Of a stretch of DNA of 8,483 bases, positions 1 through 4,982 are shown in pieces. Position 1 is the stretch's first letter. Each line of letters begins with the position of its first letter. Origin of the DNA: Bacilli bacterium (lineage in GTDB: Bacteria > Bacillota_I > Bacilli_A > RF39 > UBA660). The DNA lies in contig SKIH01000033.1 of the NCBI GenBank assembly GCA_007116525.1, forward strand, positions 1 through 8,483. Direction: 5' to 3'. The notes under the pieces are model-generated. The model was not told where the DNA came from. It did not search any database and saw only the letters and a list, made by a program, of their open reading frames with translations. The position numbers and the translations under genes were made by a program.

Positions 1-600
1 ATTCATTATGTTGATTTAAACAAGTTGAGCGAAGCTGACAGAAGTACGGTTGTAAATGAAGTTAGTGCACAAGTAGGAGACGGATGGGGTGTTCCATTAG
101 CGTTAGCTTACAAAAATGGTACGGTTGTTGACCAACTTTCAGGTCTTTCAGATTTAGAAAGTTACATCGAGTTTTTCTCTAAGTATGCTGAGGGCGGTAA
201 TGGTGATGAACTACAATCTGGTTCAAATGTTCCTAGCCAAGAAAATAACGATATAGAAGCACTTGTGATGTTATCTGATTATGAAGGACTTCAAAAAGCG
301 GCTGATAATGATAAGTATGTAATTGTTTTAGGAAGTGGAACTTGTCCATTTTGTCAACAGGCATTACCTATCATGGATGAAGTTGCAGCAACGTTGTCGT
401 ATGATATATATTATATTGATTTAAATGAAGTGCCAGCGAGTGATAGAGACGATGTAAATGCGTGGATAGATGAAGTGATTCAAAAAGACTTTGGAGTTCC
501 ATTTGCAGCTGCAGTTGAAGATGGCAAAATGATCGAGGAGATGCCCGGTCTAAGAGATTCTAGTGAATATTTAGAGTTTTTTGAAAATTACGGAGGATAA
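1..600 (+). CDS. Tandem thioredoxin-like protein, 5'-truncated by the window edge
   Basis: The frame is open from base 1, so the gene begins upstream; the TTG at 25 has no SD and lies inside a conserved domain. Window residues 1-62 and 136-197 are two copies of the same C-terminal half of a thioredoxin-like domain, with 22 of 62 ungapped identities by eye. Shared elements are a YxDLN strand, GVP with the presumed cis-Pro (P32 and P167), a Gly-containing turn, and a YxEFF C-terminal helix. The second domain carries a CPFC active site (C115, C118) after a hydrophobic strand. The first domain's active site would fall about 20 codons before the window. A Gly/Ser/Asn/Gln-rich linker (about residues 66-80) joins the domains. 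CxxC plus cis-Pro suggests dithiol-disulfide exchange or thiol sensing. Whether it is exported cannot be seen because the N-terminus is missing. The stop codon adjoins the SD of the next gene, so the two are co-transcribed. Confidence 0.82.
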   Translation: MHYVDLNKLSEADRSTVVNEVSAQVGDGWGVPLALAYKNGTVVDQLSGLSDLESYIEFFSKYAEGGNGDELQSGSNVPSQENNDIEALVMLSDYEGLQKAADNDKYVIVLGSGTCPFCQQALPIMDEVAATLSYDIYYIDLNEVPASDRDDVNAWIDEVIQKDFGVPFAAAVEDGKMIEEMPGLRDSSEYLEFFENYGG

Positions 601-603
601 TTT

Positions 604-1038
604 ATGAGTAGTGTTTTTAATAAAGTTAATAATTTTAAAAACAAGTATCCTAGAACAATAGCATGGAGACTTGATAAAAGTTCTAAAGTTATTGAAGATC
701 ATTTAAATCCAGGAGAAGAAGTCTTGTATGCTTTTGCAGGACAAGACTCAGTTTCCTTTTGGACGTTCTTTTTTACGAAAGTTATTGTTTTGACAAACAA
801 AAGACTTATTTTAGGTCAAAAAAGATTGTTATGGGGTTATTTCTTTACGTCAGTTACACCTGATTTGTTTAATGATTTAAAAGTTAACTCAGGATTGATA
901 TGGGGTAAAGTTAAAATAGATACTGTTAATGAATTAGTAGTAATTAAAAAATTAGATAAGAAAGCTTTGATTGAAATAGAAACTCAAGTTAGCACAGTAA
1001 TGAAGAGAAAAAAGCAAAAAATGAAGAAGGACTTTTAA
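604..1038 (+). CDS. Bacterial PH-domain protein, uncharacterised
   Basis: A 144-residue soluble protein. Residues 35-131 look like a bacterial pleckstrin-homology-type beta-barrel domain: an N-P-G-E-E-V-L-Y strand, then the family hallmark VLTNKRLI (about 62-69), then a strand with GQKRLLWGYF, and a C-terminal helix (about 120-135). A Lys/Arg-rich tail follows (KRKKQKMKK, 134-142). There is no signal peptide or clear membrane segment, although residues 50-62 are aromatic-rich (SFWTFFF). The start is fixed by GGAGG at 592-596, seven bases before ATG; this SD also encodes the last two glycines of the upstream protein, so translation is probably coupled. The gene ends in an intrinsic terminator containing its own stop codon. 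No enzymatic role is evident. Bacterial PH domains are mostly uncharacterised scaffolds or membrane-proximal modules, and I give no specific function. Confidence 0.78.
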   Translation: MSSVFNKVNNFKNKYPRTIAWRLDKSSKVIEDHLNPGEEVLYAFAGQDSVSFWTFFFTKVIVLTNKRLILGQKRLLWGYFFTSVTPDLFNDLKVNSGLIWGKVKIDTVNELVVIKKLDKKALIEIETQVSTVMKRKKQKMKKDF

Positions 1039-1049
1039 GTTCTTTTTTT
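1024..1049 (+). terminator. Intrinsic terminator overlapping the PH-gene stop codon
   Basis: Arms 1027-1033 (AAGGACT) and 1038-1044 (AGTTCTT) pair over 7 bp with one G-U, around a 4-base loop (TTTA). A T-run reaches 1049, and weaker A-U/G-U pairs extend the stem outward to 1024. The TAA stop (1036-1038) lies in the loop and first base of the 3' arm. Confidence 0.75.
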
Positions 1050-1054
1050 ATTTC

Positions 1055-1084
1055 TTGCATAAAAAGGTATAGTTATATTATAAT
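1055..1084 (+). promoter_or_regulatory. Sigma-A-type promoter for the 1109 gene
   Basis: A -35 TTGCAT (1055-1060) is followed by an 18-base spacer and a perfect -10 TATAAT (1079-1084). It begins only six bases after the preceding terminator's T-run. The predicted start of transcription is near 1091, giving a leader of roughly 18 nt. The following SD is AAGGGGGA (1098-1105), close to the ATG at 1109. Confidence 0.7.
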
Positions 1085-1108
1085 GTTATCAAGACATAAG
1101 GGGGAACT

Positions 1109-2386
1109 ATGAAAAGACTTTTAGGAATGCTTATAACACTATTTTCGATGTACTTCATTTTTCAATTCGTTTTTTTGTATTTTGGTGGTGGTCACACGCT
1201 GGAATACGAACTGAATATAAATGGTAAAAATGCACATGTAGTTGAAACTTTAAATCAAAATCAAAAGGGAGAAGTTGATAACTATTATATAGAAGTAGAT
1301 GTTGATGGGCTTTTTTTTGATTTTCAAGTTTTCGAAAAATATTACGGTAGAGCACGAGTTTTAGAAGATGTACATTTTTATGACGGTGATAACTATTCTT
1401 GTTTGTTTCCGGTATTTAATAATGGTGAAATTTTAAAAGACATGAAATGTTATGACAAAAATAATGGTTTTTATTACAATTCGTTAGATATAGTAAATGA
1501 AGATTCAGATTTAGCAACCTTTATCATTTCACTAGATGCATATAATGAAGAAGTCTTTGATGATGACTTATCGGATCCGATTAGGGAAGGTAGGTTGAGT
1601 GTTTTTCATAAAAATTTAATTGAAAATCATTTTGTAGGAGTAAGTAGTACCCGTGGTTTATATACAATAAGTCACAATAATTTAAGTAAAATAGTGGAAG
1701 TTCCACTATTTGGTTCAGATGTTTATACTAGAGGAATAAGCACAACTGTTGAAAATTATTATGTTGTTGCAAATTATGACAATAGGAATTATTATAAAAA
1801 TTTAATAACGATAGATTTAACTAATAATAGAAAAGACGAAATTTCTTTTAGAAATGACGTTAGTTTTGAATCGTATTTCCAAGGTGTGAGAAATTCATCT
1901 TTGTATTTATTTGATAAAGACGAAAGTGCACAGTATAGAATTAGGTTAGACAATAATAATGTATCTGAAGTAGGAAATGTTCAAACGGGCTTAATAATGT
2001 ATGAAGGAAATGAACTAGTGGATAGAATTGATGCTTTTGAAGCAATTCAAAACGATATTGTTTTTGAAGATTTCATAAAAATAGAAGATGACTATTTCAG
2101 TTATAAATACGTTCATTACAATCTAAACTCAGGATATAAATATTATGTTAAAGAAAACAATAATAACTATTCAATATATAGGTCAAGTGTACAAAATAAA
2201 GATAGCAAAAAATTTATAGTAAATGTAGATGACTTAGATAGAGTGATTATTAACAATGAGTTTGTTTACTATGTAAATGGGGACGAAATAAAATATTATA
2301 GTGATGCTACAAGTATTAGAACATTAATAAGAAGTGGTGAGCTAAGTTTCAATAAAAGTACATATATTGGGGTTTACATTAGGTGA
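1109..2386 (+). CDS. Membrane-anchored beta-rich protein, possibly propeller-like; unknown function
   Basis: A 425-residue protein I do not recognise. Residues 4-26 form one hydrophobic segment after MKR, either an uncleaved anchor or a signal peptide without a lipobox Cys; the rest should be extracytoplasmic. The body is rich in Tyr, Asn and Asp with little helix. It shows recurring strand-turn-strand units of about 40-50 residues (around 174-200, 217-248, 263-290, 325-372, 379-400), many of the form 'aromatic-V-(x)n-D/N-N-G/N-(x)n-hydrophobic', as in WD40- or DUF5050-like beta-propellers; this fold is inference. The only cysteines, C98 and C114, lie in the N-terminal part and could form a short-range disulfide. 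The start has a strong SD (AGGGGG). The gene stands alone between its own promoter and a terminator. Its TGA stop lies in the terminator stem. An 11+1+11 palindrome lies inside the coding region at 1689-1711. Confidence 0.8.
   Translation: MKRLLGMLITLFSMYFIFQFVFLYFGGGHTLEYELNINGKNAHVVETLNQNQKGEVDNYYIEVDVDGLFFDFQVFEKYYGRARVLEDVHFYDGDNYSCLFPVFNNGEILKDMKCYDKNNGFYYNSLDIVNEDSDLATFIISLDAYNEEVFDDDLSDPIREGRLSVFHKNLIENHFVGVSSTRGLYTISHNNLSKIVEVPLFGSDVYTRGISTTVENYYVVANYDNRNYYKNLITIDLTNNRKDEISFRNDVSFESYFQGVRNSSLYLFDKDESAQYRIRLDNNNVSEVGNVQTGLIMYEGNELVDRIDAFEAIQNDIVFEDFIKIEDDYFSYKYVHYNLNSGYKYYVKENNNNYSIYRSSVQNKDSKKFIVNVDDLDRVIINNEFVYYVNGDEIKYYSDATSIRTLIRSGELSFNKSTYIGVYIR
1689..1711. repeat. 23-bp perfect inverted repeat inside the 1109 gene
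   Basis: The arms AAATAGTGGAA (1689-1699) and TTCCACTATTT (1701-1711) are exact reverse complements around a single base, G1700. As RNA it would form a stem of about 9 bp with a 5-base loop. It is in frame and encodes part of K-I-V-E-V-P-L-F. There is no T-run after it, so it is not a typical terminator. Confidence 0.85.
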
Positions 2387-2402
2387 TTTAATCACCTTTT
2401 TT
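2381..2402 (+). terminator. Intrinsic terminator overlapping the TGA stop
   Basis: Perfect 7-bp stem AGGTGAT (2381-2387) / ATCACCT (2391-2397), three-base loop, then Ts to 2402. The TGA stop (2384-2386) lies in the 5' arm. The 3' arm is also complementary to the next gene's SD (see findings). Confidence 0.85.
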
Positions 2403-2404
2403 AA

Positions 2405-2433
2405 TTGAATCGCAACTTTATTTAATGTATACT
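2405..2433 (+). promoter_or_regulatory. Sigma-A-type promoter for the lipoprotein-AAA+ operon
   Basis: TTGAAT (2405-2410), 17-base spacer, TATACT (2428-2433). It starts three bases after the previous terminator's T-run. Transcription would begin near 2440, leaving almost no leader before the SD. Confidence 0.7.
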
Positions 2434-2440
2434 TTATTAT

Positions 2441-2447
2441 AGGTGAT
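2441..2447 (+). promoter_or_regulatory. SD site that decides the lipoprotein start
   Basis: AGGTGAT matches the downstream part of the full anti-SD complement (AAGGAGGTGATC) and lies 7 bases before ATG 2455. A GTG at 2443 is in the same frame but sits inside this SD, so it is unlikely to be the start. Confidence 0.75.
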
Positions 2448-2454
2448 TAGCAAA

Positions 2455-2841
2455 ATGAAAGTTATAACAACAATAATTGTAGCCTTTGTATTAGTAGGTT
2501 GCTCAAATAGTCAATTAGAATCAATTAACATTGATAATATAAATAAAAAAATTGATAATGAAACTAATTTTAGACTATATGTAGGTAGTGATGAGTGTCC
2601 ATCGTGTCCGTTTTTAGAAGAAAATTTAATAGAAATATCAAAAGAACATAAATCTATAATATATAAATTGGATGTTAGCGATTTTCAAATAAATTCTGAT
2701 GAAATAAGAGCCATAGAGGAGTTGATGGACGGTGATTTAACATTACCTGTCACACTTGTTTATGAAAATGGTGAAATGATAAGAGCTATTAGAGGCGCAC
2801 AACCAAAAAGTACAATGGTAGAATTGATGTTAGAAGAGTAG
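2455..2841 (+). CDS. Thioredoxin-like lipoprotein with CPSC motif
   Basis: A 128-residue protein. It begins with a short lipoprotein signal: MK, a hydrophobic run 3-14, and lipobox L13-V-G-C16, so Cys16 is expected to be lipidated and the mature protein held on the outer face of the membrane. A thioredoxin-like fold follows: strand 39-43, active site C48-P-S-C51 followed by Pro52, strand 68-74, then a cis-Pro candidate P98 in LPVTLVYENGE, and a short C-terminal helix. It is small for the fold. The substrate is unknown; disulfide exchange on exported proteins is the obvious possibility. The in-frame GTG at 2443 was rejected because it lies in the SD. The gene is first in a two-gene operon: its TAG stop (2839-2841) abuts the SD of the AAA+ gene, and no terminator separates them. 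Confidence 0.82.
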   Translation: MKVITTIIVAFVLVGCSNSQLESINIDNINKKIDNETNFRLYVGSDECPSCPFLEENLIEISKEHKSIIYKLDVSDFQINSDEIRAIEELMDGDLTLPVTLVYENGEMIRAIRGAQPKSTMVELMLEE

Positions 2842-2851
2842 AGGTGATAGT

Positions 2852-3841
2852 ATGGATATTTTTGATTCTAATGATGCAAAAAGTACTGAAAATAATGAGC
2901 CGGATATATTTAAAATGTATGGTGAAGAGTTAACTGCGAAGGAATACATAACAAATCCTGCTATTTCTAGAGAAAGCGAAATAAAAAAACTAATTATAGT
3001 ACTACTAACTCCAGAAAAGTCTGGCCTTTTAGTAGGAAAGCCGGGTATAGGTAAAACAGCAATAGTTGAAGGTTTGGCTTATTTGATTAGAAAAGGTAAT
3101 ATTCCAAAAGCACTAAATGATTATAAAGTATATAAGTTTAATGCGGTTAGCTTAGCAAGCAAAATAAAATTGAAAGATAGAGAAGAAACAGTATTGACTC
3201 TTTTAATGAAGCAACTAAAAACAAAAAGTAGAGTAATAATTTTTATAGATGAGACTCATACATTAATTGGTAAAAATGAATCTATGGATTTAGCAAATAT
3301 TTTGAAAACAGGTCTTGATAGAGGGGATGTCAAAGCTATTGGAGCAACTACAACTATTGAGTATGACCAATATATAATAAGAGATAGAGCTTTTTTAAGA
3401 AGATTCGAAAGGATCGATGTTAAAGAACCTGATGAAGAGACAACTGTTAAAATTTTGTTGGGTTCACTACCTAAAATTGAAAAGCACACCGGGATAACTT
3501 TGAAATATAATAATTTCATAAACAAAAAAATCATGGAAAGCATTGTTAGTGCAACTTCTGAATATAAGAGGGTTTATGGACTTTCTGCTATGTATCCAGA
3601 CATTGCCTTTTCGGTTTTAACTCAAGCATTTTCTCAGGCTTTATTTAAAAATAAGGAGAAAGTTACTATAGAAGATGTTTATGATGCTATTAGAACGAGC
3701 AAAAGGATATACCCAGATAGTATATTAAAAGAGTTAGAAACATTTAGAGAAGAGTTTTCTGATTTGATCAATGAAGAGGATGCAAGGTTGAAGGAACCCA
3801 CAATTGAAGAATTACAAACAGAACAAGACAGCGGTTACTAA
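2852..3841 (+). CDS. Solitary Clp/Hsp100 D1-type AAA+ ATPase
   Basis: A 329-residue cytosolic protein matching only the first AAA+ module of ClpA/ClpB/ClpC-type Hsp100 proteins. Order: an MYGEELT lead-in (22-28; Hsp100s have YGxDLT); Walker A GKPGIGKT (62-69) continuing AIVEGLA; Walker B IIFIDE (129-134) with THTLIG; sensor 1 IGATTT (163-168); an arginine-finger-type RRF (183-185) in FLRRFERIDVKEPD; and a small lid subdomain with YPDIAF (248-253), matching the LPDKAID region of ClpB. It ends soon after VTIEDVYDAI (271-280), which corresponds to the D1-D2 linker, plus an acidic tail. The N domain, the ClpB middle domain and D2 are absent. The usual GAKYRGEFE pore loop is replaced around residues 101-112; the pore tyrosine seems to be lysine (K106). 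ATP binding and hydrolysis look intact. The SD GAGGTGAT (2841-2848) sets the start. A ring ATPase role is inferred; the substrate is unknown. Confidence 0.85.
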   Translation: MDIFDSNDAKSTENNEPDIFKMYGEELTAKEYITNPAISRESEIKKLIIVLLTPEKSGLLVGKPGIGKTAIVEGLAYLIRKGNIPKALNDYKVYKFNAVSLASKIKLKDREETVLTLLMKQLKTKSRVIIFIDETHTLIGKNESMDLANILKTGLDRGDVKAIGATTTIEYDQYIIRDRAFLRRFERIDVKEPDEETTVKILLGSLPKIEKHTGITLKYNNFINKKIMESIVSATSEYKRVYGLSAMYPDIAFSVLTQAFSQALFKNKEKVTIEDVYDAIRTSKRIYPDSILKELETFREEFSDLINEEDARLKEPTIEELQTEQDSGY

Positions 3842-3851
3842 GCTGTCTTTT
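3825..3851 (+). terminator. Intrinsic terminator with the stop codon in its loop
   Basis: 8-bp stem AAGACAGC (3825-3832) / GCTGTCTT (3842-3849) with a 9-base loop whose last three bases are the TAA stop (3839-3841). The T tail is short (to 3851), so termination may be partial. Confidence 0.7.
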
Positions 3852-3854
3852 ATA

Positions 3855-3883
3855 TTGTTAAAGCATATCAACTATGCTAAAAT
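3855..3883 (+). promoter_or_regulatory. Sigma-A-type promoter for the cysteine-less Trx-like / trmL operon
   Basis: TTGTTA (3855-3860), exact 17-base spacer, TAAAAT (3878-3883). Transcription should start near 3890, directly before the SD GAGGTGG (3891-3897). Confidence 0.72.
3862..3878. promoter_or_regulatory. Operator-like inverted repeat in the promoter spacer
   Basis: AGCATA (3862-3867) and TATGCT (3873-3878) are exact reverse complements separated by TCAAC. The element fills the -35/-10 spacer and its last base is the first base of the -10. A dimeric repressor bound here would block RNA polymerase. No regulator is identified, and a chance match is possible. Confidence 0.4.
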
Positions 3884-3901
3884 AGACTTAGAGGTGGTAG
3901 T

Positions 3902-4411
3902 ATGGGTACTATTAAAAATAATAAATTAAATTATGCTCTTTTTACGATTATTGCAGTAGCAAGTTTTATGCTAGTTTTCAATTTATCAGAAGCTTATAAA
4001 AACGTTGTTGCAGAACAAGATAAAAGTGAAATTTCAAAATTTTTAATGAATGTTAAAGAAGCTGAAGTTGATGAGTTTTTAAGAGAAAATGGGGATGTAG
4101 TTTTATATTTAGCATCTGCATCGGATAAAGAAATGTTAGAGTTTGAAGATGAAATGATTGAAATGATAAAAAATAATGATTTAGTTAACAATTTTGTTAT
4201 GTTAGATACTGATAAATTTGTTAATGATGATTTTTATAATAATTTCAGTTCAGAATATGGATTTGTAGATATAGTATTAACTTATCCAAATTTAATCGTT
4301 TTTGAAAATCACGAAATAAAAGATATATTAATCTTTGGTGATGAACAGATAGAAATAGATGACGTAGAAACATTTTTAATAAATAACGAGGTAATGATTA
4401 AAAATGATTAA
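3902..4411 (+). CDS. Membrane-anchored thioredoxin-like protein lacking cysteines
   Basis: A 169-residue protein. One hydrophobic segment (about 10-28) follows a basic N-terminus, so the remainder is probably outside the membrane. After a helical stretch (31-63) comes a thioredoxin-like order: strand DVVLYLA (65-71), helix (76-92), strand FVMLDTD (98-104), cis-Pro candidate P129 in TYPNLIVFENHE, strand DILIF (141-145), and a C-terminal helix (153-162). There is no cysteine anywhere, and the active-site position reads ASASDKE (71-77), so it cannot do thiol chemistry; a binding, scaffold or chaperone role would be more likely. The fold assignment is by pattern only. The SD GAGGTGG precedes ATG by 4 bases. 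The stop TAA lies inside trmL, with an 8-nt overlap. The partial gene at 8155 encodes a similar protein. Confidence 0.78.
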   Translation: MGTIKNNKLNYALFTIIAVASFMLVFNLSEAYKNVVAEQDKSEISKFLMNVKEAEVDEFLRENGDVVLYLASASDKEMLEFEDEMIEMIKNNDLVNNFVMLDTDKFVNDDFYNNFSSEYGFVDIVLTYPNLIVFENHEIKDILIFGDEQIEIDDVETFLINNEVMIKND

Positions 4412-4913
4412 CATTGTGCTATTCGAACCGGAGATTCCTGCTAATACGGGTAACATTATGAGAACTTGCGTGGGGATCAATGCAAAATTGCATTTAATTA
4501 AACCGCTTGGTTTTTCTCTTGATGAGAAAAATATCAAAAGATGTGCAGCAAACCATATAAATAATTGTGAATATAAAGTTTATGAAAACTACGAAGAATT
4601 CGAAAAAAGTGAAAACCCTAAAAACATTTACTTTTTAACAAGATATGGACAAAAAAACTATTATGATATAAATTATCCTAAAGAAGAGAACTTATATTTT
4701 GTTTTTGGTAGTGAAAGTAAGGGTATAGATAAAAAACTATTGAAAGAAAACATAAGTAAAACTTTTAGAATTCCTGCTAGTGATAAACTTAGGTCGCTCA
4801 ATTTATCAAATGCAGTAGCAATCGTGGGCTATGAAGCTGTAAGGCAACAAGGTTTTGGAGGCTTGTCCTTAAAGGAACCAATCAAGGGAGAAAATTATTT
4901 AAATGAGCTGTAA
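4404..4913 (+). CDS. trmL: tRNA (cytidine/uridine-34-2'-O)-methyltransferase TrmL
   Basis: A 169-residue SPOUT-class methyltransferase of the TrmL (YibK/CspR) family. The family 2'-O-methylates the wobble nucleotide 34 of certain leucine tRNAs using S-adenosylmethionine, acting as a knotted dimer. Diagnostic motifs, closely like E. coli TrmL: N-terminal IVLFEPEIPANTGNIMRTC (4-22) with the catalytic-type Asn-Thr-Gly-Asn and Arg20, IKPLGF (33-38), the glycine-rich cofactor loop FVFGSESKGI, and the knot motif IPASDKLRSLNLSNAVAIV followed by YEAVRQ. Length is typical of the family. The only SD-like sequence is GAGG (4388-4391), 12 bases upstream, so initiation probably depends on coupling with the upstream gene, whose stop codon overlaps this start. 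No convincing terminator follows; transcripts may continue into the 4983 gene. Confidence 0.93.
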   Translation: MINIVLFEPEIPANTGNIMRTCVGINAKLHLIKPLGFSLDEKNIKRCAANHINNCEYKVYENYEEFEKSENPKNIYFLTRYGQKNYYDINYPKEENLYFVFGSESKGIDKKLLKENISKTFRIPASDKLRSLNLSNAVAIVGYEAVRQQGFGGLSLKEPIKGENYLNEL

Positions 4914-4928
4914 AGTTTTCTTTTAATA

Positions 4929-4957
4929 TTGTATTATAGGTTGAAAGATGATAACAT
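4929..4957 (+). promoter_or_regulatory. Possible promoter for the 4983 gene
   Basis: TTGTAT (4929-4934), 17-base spacer, TAACAT (4952-4957) preceded by TGA, an extended -10 arrangement. Both hexamers are imperfect. An alternative -10, TATTAT at 4932-4937, lacks a good -35. The gene's SD is AGGGGGT (4972-4978). Confidence 0.35.
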
Positions 4958-4982
4958 TAAAAGAGAATAGTAGGGGGTAAAA

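Noticed and set aside
25..27. TTG as a start for the first gene
   Set aside because: The frame is open from base 1, no SD precedes it, and residues 1-8 belong to the repeated thioredoxin-like domain.
2384..2404. TGA at 2384 read as Trp (Mycoplasma code), extending the protein by six residues to TAA 2402
   Set aside because: The TGA lies in a terminator stem like the other stops, and all ten Trp codons in the window are TGG.
2443..2445. GTG start for the lipoprotein
   Set aside because: It lies inside the AGGTGAT SD; ATG 2455 has correct spacing and gives a standard lipoprotein signal.
4911..4925. Possible terminator after trmL (AAAG-TTTT-CTTT)
   Set aside because: Only 4 bp, almost all A-T; too weak compared with the other terminators.
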